From Nitrospinaceae bacterium (GTDB lineage Bacteria > Nitrospinota > Nitrospinia > Nitrospinales > Nitrospinaceae): DNA of 64,000 nt. Position 1 is the first letter of the stretch; each line of letters begins with the position of its first letter. Made by a program: the position numbers and the translations under genes. Positions 1-9,827 of this stretch are shown here, piece by piece. The notes below the pieces were generated by a model. That model did no database searches. It was not told where the DNA came from and saw only the letters and a program-made list of their open reading frames with translations. The stretch lies in assembly GCA_024644405.1 (NCBI GenBank), contig JAHELC010000002.1, positions 124,001-188,000 on the forward strand, read 5' to 3'.

Positions 1-1304
1 GCAAAAGCGGGTTGGTAATGTTCTTTAATGGCCTGTGCCACCTCCGCACTTTCTCCGCTATACCCGGCGTAATACCCCCCCATGATGCCCTGCAGTTCCG
101 GAAACTCGAATACCATCTGGGTGACCAGGTCGGCCTTCGACAACAATGCGGCGCGCTTGGCGGTTTCCTTCGCTTCGGGGCAAACCTTCTGCGCGAACGT
201 CGAGGCCAGTGACACGATGCGCATCAATTTTTCATGCGAGGTGCCCAGATCCTTCTGGAAGACCACACCTTTCAGCTCGTCGACGAAATCTTCCAACCTG
301 CGCTTGCGGTCCTCGTCGTAAAAGAATCGGGCATCCTCCAACCGTGCTTTCAGTACGCGCTGGTTGCCGCGCGGGATGTCCTGGCCTTTCGCCTTCATAT
401 TGCTGATGGTGATGAAATACGGGAGCAGTTTATCGCCCTTCCACAGTGGAAAATATTTCTGGTGATGTTTCATGGTGATGACCAGCAATTCCTTGGGGAG
501 TTCCAGGTAGGCTTTATCGAACGCGCCGCGCACCGCTACCGGGTACTCCACGAGATGGGTCACGGTGTCGAGCAGGTCGGCGTCCTCCCGTACCTTGCCC
601 TTGACTTGTTTGGCGATGACTTTGATTTGATCTTTGATGGATTCGCGCCGCTCCGCCGGATCGACCATTACTTTGTGTTTCTTGCATTCCCGGAGATAGG
701 TTTTGAGGCTGTCGAATTTGAATTTCTGCGGTTTGAGGAAACGGTGACCCTGCGATGTGTTACCGGCTTTGATGCCTTCGAATTCGAATTTCAGTTTTTT
801 GCCGTCGAACAACGCGGAGATCCAATGGACCGGACGTGCGAACGGGAGTTTGTGCGAGGCCCAGCGCATTTTTTTGGGAAAGGTGATGTCGGCCATCCAC
901 TGCGGAAGGTATTCATTGAGTATATGGACGGTGGACTCACCTTTTTTTTCGACTTGGGCGCAGATCACCTCGCCCTTGGCGGTGGTCTCGGTGGTGAGGT
1001 CGGTAATATCCACACCCTTGCCTTTGGCAAATCCGATCGCCGCTATGGTGGGATTGCCTTCGGCATCGTACGCCACCTTGACGTTGGGACCGTGGTAGGT
1101 CTCGACCGCGTCTTTTTGCCGCTTGTCGACATCCGGGATATGAACGACCAGACGGCGCGGCGTGCCCATCAGTTGCGGCGTGCCGGCAGACACACGGCCC
1201 TTTTCAAAAAATTCAGAGAGTGCGCGGCCCATGTCGGCCAGCGCCGGCTCAATATACCCGGCGGGGATTTCTTCGGTCCCTATCTCTATCAACAGGTCTG
1301 GCAT
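1..1304 (-). CDS. glyS: Glycyl-tRNA synthetase beta subunit (partial, 3' end outside window)
   Basis: Beta subunit of the bacterial alpha2/beta2 glycyl-tRNA synthetase, which charges tRNA-Gly in the cytoplasm; the beta chain carries tRNA-recognition domains. The reading frame from the ATG at 1304 is open to the window edge and gives about 434 residues of a family usually near 690. It begins MPDLLIEIGTEEIPAGYIEP, the conserved GlyS N-terminus, and continues with a TPRRLVV stretch, ASHKLPFARPVHWI and YPVAVRGAFD, all family hallmarks. The alpha subunit gene (glyQ) lies about 16 kb away on the other strand instead of directly upstream as in many bacteria. The ribosome-binding site is weak. Identity is near certain. 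Confidence 0.96.
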   Translation of the reverse strand, partial: MPDLLIEIGTEEIPAGYIEPALADMGRALSEFFEKGRVSAGTPQLMGTPRRLVVHIPDVDKRQKDAVETYHGPNVKVAYDAEGNPTIAAIGFAKGKGVDITDLTTETTAKGEVICAQVEKKGESTVHILNEYLPQWMADITFPKKMRWASHKLPFARPVHWISALFDGKKLKFEFEGIKAGNTSQGHRFLKPQKFKFDSLKTYLRECKKHKVMVDPAERRESIKDQIKVIAKQVKGKVREDADLLDTVTHLVEYPVAVRGAFDKAYLELPKELLVITMKHHQKYFPLWKGDKLLPYFITISNMKAKGQDIPRGNQRVLKARLEDARFFYDEDRKRRLEDFVDELKGVVFQKDLGTSHEKLMRIVSLASTFAQKVCPEAKETAKRAALLSKADLVTQMVFEFPELQGIMGGYYAGYSGESAEVAQAIKEHYQPAF

Positions 1305-1997
1305 GGGAACAGGATTCTCTTAAAGGCTTAATTTATTGGGTTGTAAACGTATTCAGCAGCCTTGCCGCCTCGGTATTGGAAATCCAAAAACAACATACCT
1401 CGAGCCGCGTATTTATCAGACAACGCAGACAAAGTCAAATTCTCCCTGATTTACAGGGTTTTTACGATCTTTCACCTGGGACTTTAAATGCCTGTTCCCA
1501 ACAATGTCACCTCAGGTATATTTATAAATGTGAAATTTTTGTGACTTGATAAGCCCCGCTCTCCGTCTGGAAAGGCCCGATCCTCTCCGAATTTTATAAA
1601 AAAAATTAAATCTATTGAACACTTAGGATAGTTACCAAGGGTCTTTTATTTTTTAGCGTTTTTGAGATCTCTTCCAATAAAACATCTTTTTATAAAATCC
1701 CCCTTTTGGGGGATTTGTTGGGTCTCGCTACCATTATAAATTGACCGGGTCACCAACATTGAGAAACGATTGGTCCGGTTATTTAGTTAATCGGAAAACA
1801 GGGGGTAACGTCTTCTCGAAACCACACAATTTTCAGCTCCGCTCTCAAGACCCGCAGGAGCCATTTCCAGCCGACCCTGAACACACAAGATTATTTTTTG
1901 GCTGTTTTGTTCGTCTAATAAAAAGGTAATTGTTAATCAGCGGTATTTCCAATCGTAACCCAATCCATATATTAATTTTGCGAAATAGGAGAATATA
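1305..1997. other. Intergenic region with a perfect hairpin, no convincing gene
   Basis: Divergent spacer of about 690 bp between glyS and a lipoprotein gene, noticeably AT-rich. A perfect 9-bp stem with a TTTT loop sits at 1695-1716 (AAATCCCCC/GGGGGATTT). No T-tract follows it on either strand, so it is not a standard terminator. The short open frames here (1220-1549, 1741-1929) have no recognisable protein features or convincing ribosome-binding sites. Promoters for both flanking genes should lie here, but I cannot point to a clear -35/-10 pair. Confidence 0.5.
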
Positions 1998-3575
1998 ATG
2001 ATCGCACCTAAAGACCTGTTGAAATTTCTTAGCCTGTCAAGTTTGATATTTTTTGCGGGCTGCTACAGCGCCCCTTCCGGGACAACACATACCGGTTTGA
2101 TCCATAAGGATTACGAAGCGGTTGCTGCAAAAGCCGTCGATTCCGGATGGACCACGGCTTCCATGTCCTATCCCACAGGCATCGAAAGCACCAGCAATAT
2201 CAGGATCGACAAGTATTTCCCCAACACCGTACTTAAAGGGCAACCTTATACGTACAAAATCGATGTGACGAATTTAACGAATTTGGATTTGGAAAATGTG
2301 AACATCATTGAAACGTTTCCTGCGGATTTTGAAGCCATCAGCACGGAACCGGCCATTTTCGACACTTCGGGTGACAAAGTCGCCTGGGCTCTGGGCAAAC
2401 TGCCGGCAAAAAGCACCCGAACCATTAAAGTGACCGGCAAAGCCAATAGCACCGAAGACATCCCCTGTTGTACCGAAGCTAATTTTAAGGCTCCGGCCCT
2501 GTGCCTGAAAACCGCAGTTGTGGATTCCGGTCTGGCGCTGAGTCTGAAGGCTCCGGACAAAAAGCTCATGTGTGACCAGATCCCTCTGGAATACACCGTG
2601 AAAAACACGGGAACCAGCGCTTTGAGGGATGTTATGGTTTCTTCAACCTTGCCTGAGAACGTGATCGCGGAAGATGGAAGTAATCTTGTTTCTCGCCGGA
2701 TCGGACATTTGGCCCCGGGCGAAGAGCAAAAGATTATGACTTCTGTTCAGGCAACCGCTCCCGGTGAGTATTCCTTTGGCGGTTCTTCAAGTGGAGTTCC
2801 CAACATTTCCAACGTTGCGGGTGAGGCGACTAACATTACAGCCGATTCAAACTCCGCCATGACCAATGTTGCCAAGCCGCAACTTTCCATCAAAGCGGTC
2901 GGTGCTGAAAGTGAGCAATTTATTGGCCGACCGATCTCTTATGATTTCGAAGTCACCAACACCGGCGATGTCAACGCGGAATCCGCCATGCTCGCGGCAG
3001 CTGTTCCTGCGAATGCAGCGTTTAAGTCCGCCAGCAGTGCAGGCAGCTTTTCGCAGGCAACCCAGGCGGTGACCTGGGATCTGGGGACTCTGAAACCCAA
3101 TGATTCCAAGAAGGTCAGCATGACGTTAAGCGGTTACGAAGCGGGCCAGGCTGTTGCCCGGGCCGAAGCCAATGCCCTTTGCGCGGATGTGGTTTATGCT
3201 TCTCAAAGCAATCCCGTGGTCGGCGTTCCTGCTTTGCTTCTGGAGTTGATCGACCTCAATGACCCGCTGAGCGTAGGGGACACGACTGTGTATCAAGTGA
3301 CTGTGACCAATCAGGGCACTGCAGAGGCGACCAATATTGCATTGGCCGGTCTGTTTGAGGATATGTCCTATGTCACTTCTTCAGGCCACACGCCTATTAA
3401 AAATATCGACAAGGGCCTGGCTTTTGGCGGCTTTTCTCTCGGCGCCAAGGAAAGTGCCAGTTGGCAAATTCAATTGAAAGCGGACAAGGTCGGGGACCAA
3501 CGCTTTAAATTGATGATGCAAAGCGACCACCTGTCACGACCTGTAGAGGAAACGGAGTCGACTCGGATCTACTAA
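1998..3575 (+). CDS. Exported DUF11-repeat lipoprotein (OmcB-like)
   Basis: A 525-residue protein starting at an ATG after a good AGGAGA ribosome-binding site. The N-terminus has a lipoprotein signal peptide ending in a lipobox (FFAGC, Cys about residue 22), so it is probably anchored in the outer membrane. The rest consists of about four immunoglobulin-like DUF11 modules with the typical YTYKIDVTN, YTVKNTG, YDFEVTNTGD and YQVTVTNQGT strands followed by LGxL...P segments. The same domain occurs in the chlamydial cysteine-rich envelope protein OmcB and in many surface proteins. A structural or adhesive envelope role is inferred; the exact function is unknown. A strong GC hairpin follows the stop codon. 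Confidence 0.85.
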   Translation: MIAPKDLLKFLSLSSLIFFAGCYSAPSGTTHTGLIHKDYEAVAAKAVDSGWTTASMSYPTGIESTSNIRIDKYFPNTVLKGQPYTYKIDVTNLTNLDLENVNIIETFPADFEAISTEPAIFDTSGDKVAWALGKLPAKSTRTIKVTGKANSTEDIPCCTEANFKAPALCLKTAVVDSGLALSLKAPDKKLMCDQIPLEYTVKNTGTSALRDVMVSSTLPENVIAEDGSNLVSRRIGHLAPGEEQKIMTSVQATAPGEYSFGGSSSGVPNISNVAGEATNITADSNSAMTNVAKPQLSIKAVGAESEQFIGRPISYDFEVTNTGDVNAESAMLAAAVPANAAFKSASSAGSFSQATQAVTWDLGTLKPNDSKKVSMTLSGYEAGQAVARAEANALCADVVYASQSNPVVGVPALLLELIDLNDPLSVGDTTVYQVTVTNQGTAEATNIALAGLFEDMSYVTSSGHTPIKNIDKGLAFGGFSLGAKESASWQIQLKADKVGDQRFKLMMQSDHLSRPVEETESTRIY

Positions 3576-3592
3576 GCATGAGATTGCCTGGT

Positions 3593-3620
3593 GGTTCCCC
3601 GTGCGCCAGCACGGGGAACC
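3593..3620 (+). terminator. Strong hairpin after DUF11 gene, possible terminator
   Basis: A perfect 12-bp stem (GGTTCCCCGTGC / GCACGGGGAACC) with a 4-base GCCA loop lies 18 bp after the DUF11 stop codon. There is no T-run after it, so it is not a textbook Rho-independent terminator. It may stabilise the 3' end of the transcript or end transcription weakly in both directions. Confidence 0.45.
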
Positions 3621-3735
3621 CAGGGTGATTCCACCCCTCCTTCCCAAACATTCTCTCCTGAACATAAAACGGATATCAATGCCATCGAAATAGTCCGCGG
3701 GAACGCAAACGCAGTTTCGACCCAACCGTGAATTC

Positions 3736-4575
3736 TCAGCCCAGTGCCGGGATCTTAGGGATGTGCGCGGGCTGGATGCGGGCCATCCACCGGGGTCCTT
3801 CGGGGCCGATGCGGATCGAGTTCAGGACCCGTTGAAAATCTTCTTCCGAAAGTTCCGGACCTTCCTGAGCTCCGGACATTCCTATCGTGAACATGTACTT
3901 GCCCCGGGGGATCATCCAAAACCGGGTCAGGGTTGGAAACCGGCGCCCGTCTTTACCCGTTATGGTGTATTGGATTTTCGTGTAGGCCGCCTTCCATCCG
4001 TTGACCTGGGTTTCCTGGACTTCTTCTACGAAGGCGAAATTCTCGAACGTTGCCGGAAAACGAGCCACCGTACTTCTTAAAATATCCGTCGGCGAGGCTG
4101 TGCTCAAAGTTCCAAGATGCCGAATCATCACCTGCACCCCGGGATTAATATCATCATAAGGTTCAGGATGCTTGGTCATGAAAACCAAAGGCGCGTTGGC
4201 CTGTTCCCGAACGATCTGGTCCAGGTCCTTGCCTGTAAACCGGATTTGACCCTCGGATTCGCCCTGGGATTCTGTGACAACATGGGTCCAGCCCGCGGGT
4301 TTGGTGATGGTAAATCCAGTGGCACGACTGTAAAAGGTTTCGGTTCCTCCACTTTCACGCACAGTTCCAGATTCTCTTTTAGAAAAATCTGTATCAGATA
4401 CCCTTGCCACCATTTCAGCCACCGAGGACAGGTCCTTTGCCCCTGGGGAATCCACCGAAACCATCGTCTCTATCGAAGATTTTGAGTTTTCAGGAAGTCC
4501 CTGGGTCGTTGCGGTCGAAGAACAGGCGGTGAGCCAAGCCAAAGCTATGATTCCAATAAGGGATCTGATTTTCAT
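3736..4575 (-). CDS. PsbP-like lipoprotein, function unknown (paralogue of 54209-54874)
   Basis: 279-residue protein with a lipoprotein signal peptide (MKIRSLIGIIALAWLTACSS, lipobox LTAC). After a Ser/Thr-rich linker comes a domain starting ATGFTITKPAGWTHV, a PsbP-like/MOG1-type opening in which an aromatic Gly/Asp-Trp pair follows a short strand. It ends in WMIPRGKYMFTIGMSG and an EEDFQRVLNSIRI helix. The order of motifs (KHPEPY, NPGVQV, VNGWKAAYTK, IPRGKY.F.I) is matched by the protein at 54209-54874, so the two are paralogues. A periplasmic-facing role is inferred from the lipobox; no catalytic residues are evident. AGGAATTC lies just ahead of the ATG. Confidence 0.75.
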   Translation of the reverse strand: MKIRSLIGIIALAWLTACSSTATTQGLPENSKSSIETMVSVDSPGAKDLSSVAEMVARVSDTDFSKRESGTVRESGGTETFYSRATGFTITKPAGWTHVVTESQGESEGQIRFTGKDLDQIVREQANAPLVFMTKHPEPYDDINPGVQVMIRHLGTLSTASPTDILRSTVARFPATFENFAFVEEVQETQVNGWKAAYTKIQYTITGKDGRRFPTLTRFWMIPRGKYMFTIGMSGAQEGPELSEEDFQRVLNSIRIGPEGPRWMARIQPAHIPKIPALG

Positions 4576-4872
4576 GTCGAATTCCTATCAAAATTTTTAT
4601 TTGGTTTATGTCTTTTAATTTACATTAATTTTCCATATAAATCAAATAATATGGCATTTGAAAGCGCAAATTTTCTTTATAATGATAAAAAGATCAATAG
4701 TTTATGGAATCTATCCGAAGCCCGCTTTCAAACGGCCTATTGTACCCCCATACGGGGTATATAATTTGCTCTCTCGGCTAGAGTCCGGGATATCAGGAGA
4801 ATGTGGGTCATAAAAACAGGAAGGAAAAGAACGCAGGTGGGATTGATTTTGATGGAGGGACAACTTCCTAAT
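4576..4872. other. Intergenic spacer, AT-rich, no gene seen
   Basis: About 300 bp between the start of the PsbP-like lipoprotein and the terminator of the beta-barrel gene. It is AT-rich, particularly 4600-4700, and probably carries the lipoprotein promoter. I see no credible small gene; an open frame running 4801-5133 lies antisense to the beta-barrel gene and lacks protein-like composition. Confidence 0.4.
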
Positions 4873-4917
4873 AAAAAAAAGCGCCCCCTGCTTCCATTGA
4901 GAGAAGCAGGGAACGCC
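4873..4917 (-). terminator. Rho-independent terminator of the beta-barrel gene
   Basis: On the minus strand a GC-rich stem (GCGTTCCCTGCTTC / GAAGCAGGGGGCGC, one mismatch region) is followed directly by eight T residues. It lies about 30 bp after the stop codon of the outer-membrane protein gene, which is the expected position. Confidence 0.85.
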
Positions 4918-4944
4918 TTTTGTGATTACGAGACTTTAATAAGA

Positions 4945-5508
4945 TTAAAACATGAATCGTCCACCGAAAACCAGTTCGTGGGAATTGGGCACCACGGAGT
5001 CCGCGACTCCAAAATACCTGTAACCCCCAGTCAATACCACGTTGGGGGTGACCTCAAAACCCACCCCCAGCATGAATTGATATGCGAAATTGGTTTCACT
5101 GCCCACGGTCGCGCCGGTGATATTCAGGTCTGAATCCACGACGCCCATGCCAAATCCGACATAAGGGGTCACGGGAGAATTGCCCATTTCATGGTCGTAA
5201 TACCCATTAGCCATAAAACTCAATGCGGAAACATCGGAATCAACGGTAACAGCTATACCATTGGCTTCATCCAAATCGGTCGACCGATAGGTGATTTCGC
5301 CTTCCGCCCGGAATTGCCCGAAATCATACCCCACGGCCCCCCCGATGTTGAACCCGGGGCTGAAACTGAGATTGAGACCGGGCAAATCCATATCATCGGT
5401 CAGGGTTAATCCGGCGTTCCCCGAGAAATACAGTTTGCCGCTCGCCGCCTGCGCTGAAGTAGCCATAAATAGCGACGCTACAAACAAAGTCATCAAAAAA
5501 CGTTTCAT
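4945..5508 (-). CDS. Small outer-membrane beta-barrel protein
   Basis: 187-residue protein with a clear Sec signal peptide (cleavage after ATSAQA, about residue 21). The mature part shows alternating hydrophobic strands: FSPGFNIGGAVGYDFGQF, PYVGFGMGVVDSDL, FAYQFMLGVGFEV, VLTGGYRYFGV. It ends in a C-terminal aromatic residue (GGRFMF), the signal for barrel assembly by the BAM machinery. This fits the OmpW/OmpA-like 8-strand barrel class (OMP_b-brl). The substrate or function is not evident. The ribosome-binding site GGAGAGAG is well placed, and a terminator follows the gene. Confidence 0.85.
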   Translation of the reverse strand: MKRFLMTLFVASLFMATSAQAASGKLYFSGNAGLTLTDDMDLPGLNLSFSPGFNIGGAVGYDFGQFRAEGEITYRSTDLDEANGIAVTVDSDVSALSFMANGYYDHEMGNSPVTPYVGFGMGVVDSDLNITGATVGSETNFAYQFMLGVGFEVTPNVVLTGGYRYFGVADSVVPNSHELVFGGRFMF

Positions 5509-5649
5509 AATTCTCTCTCCTCCATTATTGGAACCCCCCGTTAAAAATAGGTAAATACCCTAACAAAAACAGGCCTCACCACAACTTACTAATTTACAAA
5601 TAGTGTAAAGCTAACTGAAGTAAAATCAATACCCTGAATTAGGTGCTTT

Positions 5650-6003
5650 TTGACCGCCACGGTGGACCTCCCCTTGTGGAATGGACCGGCCTTTGGTAGC
5701 TTGAAAACCCTCAACCTGATTGAAGGTGAAATCATGCTGACCGATGAAGAAGCGTTTGAACAATACGGCGACGAGCCGCTCCATTTTTCGCACTACTACA
5801 ACTTCGTGTTCATTTTCAAAAGCAAGGAAATGGACAACGGCGACCGCATCTTTCTGCAAATGGGCGGGACCATGGAAAAGGTCTCGGCGATGTCGGTCGA
5901 CGTCGAAGAGCCCCTCACCCTGAACGAGGACGCCGACCGCGAATTCGCCTACATCAAAAACGCCGCCAACCAGGTCATCTGGAAACACGGCGAGAAGAAG
6001 TAA
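5650..6003 (+). CDS. Conserved hypothetical, acidic cytoplasmic protein
   Basis: No signal peptide, membrane segment or known family is recognised. The frame opens at a TTG (5650, AGGTG just upstream) and gives 117 residues. A second possible start is ATG 5733, preceded by AAGGTG, giving 89 residues. The protein is acidic and well structured in composition (FSHYYNFVFIFKSKEMDNGD, FLQMGGTMEKV). It lies 43 bp upstream of mnmG on the same strand and may be cotranscribed with it. Codon composition matches neighbouring real genes, which argues for a real gene; the start is uncertain. Confidence 0.6.
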   Translation: MTATVDLPLWNGPAFGSLKTLNLIEGEIMLTDEEAFEQYGDEPLHFSHYYNFVFIFKSKEMDNGDRIFLQMGGTMEKVSAMSVDVEEPLTLNEDADREFAYIKNAANQVIWKHGEKK

Positions 6004-6046
6004 AAGAATTGCCCTCCTTTCTATAAAGAAGGTATATTGATAAACC

Positions 6047-7918
6047 ATGAAACATTACGATGTCATAGTCATAGGAGCCGGGCACGCGGGATGTGAAGCG
6101 GCGCTGGCGTCGGCACGGATGGGATGCGCCACGCTTCTGCTCACCCTCGATCTGGACAAGATCGCCCTGATGCCGTGCAATCCCGCCATCGGCGGGGTCG
6201 CCAAGGGCCATATGGTCTACGAAATCGACGCCCTCGGCGGGCAGATGGCGCGGGTGATCGACCGCACCGGTATCCAGTTCCGCATGCTCAACGCGTCCAA
6301 GGGTCCCGCCGTGCAGGGCAACCGCGCGCAGGCGGACAAGCATCAGTACAAAACCGAAATGCGCCGCGCGCTGGAAGCGCAAAGCCACCTCACCATCGCC
6401 CGCGAAGAAGCGGAGGAACTGATCGTCGAGGACGGAACGATCCGCGGACTCCGCACCGCCCAGGGCAGTGAGTACTTGGCGGGCGCGGTGGTCATCACCA
6501 CCGGTACCTTCCTGCGCGGACTGGTGCACGTCGGCATGAGCAGTCATCCTGCCGGGCGGGTCGGCGAAAAACCGTCGAACAGGCTTTCGGAATCGTTTCT
6601 GGCCTGCGGCTTCGAAGTGGCGCGCCTTAAGACCGGCACGCCGCCGCGTCTCCTGCGCGACACCATCGACTTCTCAAAATGCACGATACAGGACGGCGAC
6701 GCCGACCCCAAACCGTTTTCGTTCCAGACCGAGTCGGTCGAGCAGCGCCCCAAGGTGCCGTGTCACCTCACTTACACAAACGAACGAACCGCCGAAATCA
6801 TAAAAAATAATATGCACCTGTCGCCGCTGTACAGCGGCAGGATCGAGGGGGTCGGACCGCGTTACTGTCCGTCGATCGAGGACAAGGTGGTGAAGTTTCC
6901 CGACAAGAACACGCATCACGTCTTCCTCGAACCGGAAGGTCTGGACACCGACTGGATTTATCCCAACGGCATCTCCACCAGCCTGGCGGAGGAGGTGCAG
7001 ATTCAGGTGGTGCGCTCGATTCCCGGACTGGAGAACGCCGAGATCGTGCGGCCCGGCTACGCGGTAGAGTACGACTTCATCCCGCCGACGCAGTTGAAGG
7101 CAACGCTGGAGACCAAGCTCGTGCGCGGCCTGTTTCACGCGGGACAGCTCAACGGCACCTCCGGTTATGAAGAAGCGGCGGCGCAGGGGCTGATGGCGGG
7201 GATCAACGCGGCACTGCAGGTGCAGCAGCGCGACCCGTTCGTGCTGACGCGCATGGATGCCTACATCGGCGTGCTGATCGACGACCTGGTCACCCAGGGC
7301 ACGAAAGAGCCCTACCGCATGTTCACCTCGCGCGCGGAGTACCGTTTGCTGCTCAGGCAGGACAACGCCGACCTGCGCCTCATGGGCAAGGGTTTTCAAC
7401 TTGGGTTAATTCCTAGAGAGATATATCAGGCATCGATAGATAAACACAAAGCAGTCGAAACGGAAGTCGACCGCCTCAACCGCACGCCTGTGGTGCCCAA
7501 CAAGCCGACGCTGGCGCAGTTGTCGCAAATCGGCATCACCGACCTCAAAGGCCCGACGACTCTGGGCGGTTTGCTGCGACGTCCGGATATCCGCTACCCG
7601 CAGTTGATCGACGTGTTCAACGGCGCTTCGGTTTCAAAGCAGGTAGCGGAACTGGTAGAAATTGAAGTGAAGTACGAAACGTTCATCGACCGGCAGAACC
7701 AGATGGTCGCCAAACAGAAGAAGCTGGAGAACTACGTCATCCCATTGGATTTGGATTACCGGGGCGTTTCCGGCCTGTCCAACGAGGAAGTGCAGAAGCT
7801 GGAGGACATCCGTCCGGCGACGCTGGGCCAGGCCCTGCGCATCTCCGGCGTCACCCCGGCGGCGGTCGGCATCCTCATGCTCCTCCTGGAACGCCGCACC
7901 ACCGCGCCCGCGGCTTAA
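6047..7918 (+). CDS. mnmG: tRNA uridine-5-carboxymethylaminomethyl modification enzyme MnmG (GidA)
   Basis: FAD-dependent enzyme that with MnmE installs the 5-carboxymethylaminomethyl group on U34 of several tRNAs. The 623-residue length is normal. The N-terminus has the dinucleotide-binding GxGxxG ([12 protein letters not shown], residues 8-19). Family signatures follow: [48 protein letters not shown] and [13 protein letters not shown]. The C-terminal helical MnmE/tRNA-binding region includes [13 protein letters not shown] and [13 protein letters not shown]. The neighbouring DUF4911 gene starts 9 bp after the stop, suggesting cotranscription. mnmE is not in the window. Confidence 0.98.
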   Translation: MKHYDVIVIGAGHAGCEAALASARMGCATLLLTLDLDKIALMPCNPAIGGVAKGHMVYEIDALGGQMARVIDRTGIQFRMLNASKGPAVQGNRAQADKHQYKTEMRRALEAQSHLTIAREEAEELIVEDGTIRGLRTAQGSEYLAGAVVITTGTFLRGLVHVGMSSHPAGRVGEKPSNRLSESFLACGFEVARLKTGTPPRLLRDTIDFSKCTIQDGDADPKPFSFQTESVEQRPKVPCHLTYTNERTAEIIKNNMHLSPLYSGRIEGVGPRYCPSIEDKVVKFPDKNTHHVFLEPEGLDTDWIYPNGISTSLAEEVQIQVVRSIPGLENAEIVRPGYAVEYDFIPPTQLKATLETKLVRGLFHAGQLNGTSGYEEAAAQGLMAGINAALQVQQRDPFVLTRMDAYIGVLIDDLVTQGTKEPYRMFTSRAEYRLLLRQDNADLRLMGKGFQLGLIPREIYQASIDKHKAVETEVDRLNRTPVVPNKPTLAQLSQIGITDLKGPTTLGGLLRRPDIRYPQLIDVFNGASVSKQVAELVEIEVKYETFIDRQNQMVAKQKKLENYVIPLDLDYRGVSGLSNEEVQKLEDIRPATLGQALRISGVTPAAVGILMLLLERRTTAPAA

Positions 7919-7926
7919 CCCCCCTC

Positions 7927-8148
7927 ATGCACACCGATTCAGTTCAGTGGATCCTCGAAGTCGACAAGCGCGACATCGCGTACATTGTTGGTATTTTCGA
8001 CGCCTATGACGACTTCGCCGTGGTGCGTACGCTCGACCCGGCGCGGGGTCATATCGAACTGATGGCCTCCCCGGATTATGTCGGCGAAGTGGCTAAACTC
8101 GTAGAGCACCTTTCCAAAGAAATCCCCCTGCGCATTTTGCAGCAATAA
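7927..8148 (+). CDS. DUF4911 family small protein
   Basis: 73-residue protein whose sequence (VDKRDIAYIVGIFDAYDDFAVVRTLD...IELMASPD) fits the DUF4911 family, small proteins of about 70 residues with an alpha/beta sandwich-like pattern. The function is unknown. It follows mnmG by only 9 bp, and such linkage to RNA-modification genes may be meaningful, though this is inference. Its convergent neighbour apt ends 10 bp downstream. Confidence 0.7.
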   Translation: MHTDSVQWILEVDKRDIAYIVGIFDAYDDFAVVRTLDPARGHIELMASPDYVGEVAKLVEHLSKEIPLRILQQ

Positions 8149-8157
8149 CGAAATCTT

Positions 8158-8676
8158 TTAAAACTGAAGGACAGAATACAGCGGCAGGTTTTTCAGTTTT
8201 TCGCGGCCGTTAAGGAAGGTGAGTTCGATGATGAACGCGGCTTCGACGATTTCCGCGTGGAAGTTTTCGCGGACCAGGTCGACTGTCGCCGCCATGGTGC
8301 CGCCCGTGGCGAGTACGTCGTCAATGAGCACCACGCGTTCGCCCTCTTTCAGCGCATCCTGATGAATCTCTACCGTGTCGGTGCCATATTCCAGATCGTA
8401 GGTCTGCTGGAACGTTTTGTACGGAAGCTTGCCGGGTTTTCGCACCATGACGCATCCCGCACCCAGCGCATAGGCTAGCGTCGCGGCGAAGATGAAACCG
8501 CGCGCCTCGATGCCCACCACGTGATCGATTTTCTTCCCGGTGTACCGTTCCTTCAAGTGATCCACCACGGTGGTGAACTGCACGGGATCGCCCAGCAACG
8601 GCGCGATGTCCTTGAAAAGGATGCCCTTCTTGGGAAAGTCGGGAATGTCCCGGATGATCTTTTTCAACGCTTCCAT
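8158..8676 (-). CDS. apt: Adenine phosphoribosyltransferase
   Basis: Purine-salvage enzyme converting adenine and PRPP to AMP. I chose the ATG at 8676 (GAAAGGAATGGT ribosome-binding site), giving 172 residues, the usual length; an upstream in-frame start would add 18 unconserved residues. The N-terminus [22 protein letters not shown] is the Apt signature, followed by GIEARGFIF and the PRPP-binding loop [13 protein letters not shown] (residues 115-127). It converges on the mnmG-DUF4911 unit. Confidence 0.97.
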   Translation of the reverse strand: MEALKKIIRDIPDFPKKGILFKDIAPLLGDPVQFTTVVDHLKERYTGKKIDHVVGIEARGFIFAATLAYALGAGCVMVRKPGKLPYKTFQQTYDLEYGTDTVEIHQDALKEGERVVLIDDVLATGGTMAATVDLVRENFHAEIVEAAFIIELTFLNGREKLKNLPLYSVLQF

Positions 8677-8748
8677 ACCATTCCTTTCGGGGGATTCAAT
8701 GTTGCCAGCGGTTTCCGGATGGAGGAACAACTTAAAAAGTGAAGAGTA

Positions 8749-9522
8749 TCATTTATTTTTCAGATACAGGAGGGGATTTTTGGGATGGGCGTCGTTGCGC
8801 ACTTCGAAGTGCAGGTGGGGGCCGGTGGCGCGTCCAGTTTTGCCGATGCGCGCGATCATCTGGCCGCGTTTCACCTCGGCGCCTTTTTTAACGAGGTTGC
8901 GCGAGTTGTGGGCGTACACGGTGGTCAGGTTGCCGGGGTGTTTGATGATGATCATCAGGCCGTATCCCGTGGGACCCCACCCGCTGAACTTGACGGTCCC
9001 GCCCCCGGCGGCCCGGACGGGTGTTCCCCGGCGCGCGCCAATATCGATGCCGTGGTGGTTGCTGCCGTCGCGCGTGCCAAACCGCGATGTCAGCACGCCG
9101 CCTCTCACCGGCCACATCAGTCTTCTTTTCGCCGCGGCTTTGCGTTCGGCTTTGGTTTTCCTTTTTTTGGAGGCGTACTTTTTCGCAGAAACGGGAGGCT
9201 TGGAAACGCCGGGAGTATCGGGCACCGTCGGAGCCACGTACACCACCCGGTTTGCGTTGGGTATCCAGAGATGATGCCCCACATCCAATTCCGACGGGTC
9301 CCGGATTCCGTTGATGCTCTGCAGTTCCTCAACATTTACTCCATACGCCCGGGCGATGGCGTACAACGTCTGCCCCTTTTCCACCGGGTGATAGACGCCG
9401 TTGGATCGTTCGTAATAAGATTCTACCGCTTCATAATAAGGCACTCCACCGCAGCTGGAGAGGGTCAAACCCAGCGCCAGGCACAAGCTGAAACGAAGCA
9501 GAAGCTGTCGGGGGGAGGTCAT
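8749..9522 (-). CDS. LysM/M23-family murein peptidase lipoprotein (NlpD/EnvC-like)
   Basis: 257-residue lipoprotein from the ATG at 9522: signal peptide with lipobox LSSC (Cys24), one LysM peptidoglycan-binding domain (about 44-88, VEKGQTLYAIARAYGV...LWIP), a Lys/Ala-rich linker (about 115-135) and a C-terminal M23 lysostaphin-like domain (137-257). The zinc and catalytic residues are present: HxxxD at H157/D160 and HLH at H236/H238. It is therefore likely an active endopeptidase, unlike E. coli NlpD, whose site is degenerate. Role: peptidoglycan remodelling or cell separation in the periplasm. It lies close upstream of apt on the same strand. Confidence 0.9.
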   Translation of the reverse strand: MTSPRQLLLRFSLCLALGLTLSSCGGVPYYEAVESYYERSNGVYHPVEKGQTLYAIARAYGVNVEELQSINGIRDPSELDVGHHLWIPNANRVVYVAPTVPDTPGVSKPPVSAKKYASKKRKTKAERKAAAKRRLMWPVRGGVLTSRFGTRDGSNHHGIDIGARRGTPVRAAGGGTVKFSGWGPTGYGLMIIIKHPGNLTTVYAHNSRNLVKKGAEVKRGQMIARIGKTGRATGPHLHFEVRNDAHPKNPLLYLKNK

Positions 9523-9699
9523 GGCAGGACGACAATAAGTTATTGTTAATAAATAGCTTAAGATATTGAAAAGCCTCGTGTCAAGGCGATTCCCGGCTTT
9601 ACAAGGTCTGCAACATCCTGTATAAACCGGGTTTATCGTCAAGGGGTTCGTTTGCAACCGGTTTCGGTTCCCCGCGCAGGCAGGAAACGCGGGCTGAAG

Positions 9700-9800
9700 G
9701 ATAACAGCAAGAGAAACTTCTTGAGCGCAAGCGGAGTACCTCCGCAGGTAATTTTAAAATTATTTCCGGCGATTCGCCGGGCGTCACGCTGGCCGGCCTC
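9700..9800 (+). repeat. Degenerate intergenic repeat copy (R/B family)
   Basis: Contains CAAGAGAAACTtCTtGaGCGCAA-like sequence around 9708-9730 and the inverted repeat CCGGCGATTCGCCGG followed by GCGTCACGCTGGCC at 9776-9794. These resemble, respectively, the R motif near 13318-13343 and the B motif at 13734-13746. The GGCGATTCGCC core also recurs at 23851-23861. It lies between the murein peptidase and FG-GAP genes and codes for nothing recognisable. Confidence 0.5.
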
Positions 9801-9827
9801 AACCAAATTCATTAGCAGAGAAAACAA

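Noticed and set aside
1741-1929. Open frame upstream of the DUF11 lipoprotein
   Set aside because: No ribosome-binding site and no protein-like composition. Its position in an AT-rich spacer with a hairpin is better explained as non-coding.
4801-5133. Plus-strand frame of 110 codons over the beta-barrel gene
   Set aside because: It lies antisense to a gene with signal peptide, C-terminal aromatic signal and a terminator, and its own sequence is not protein-like.
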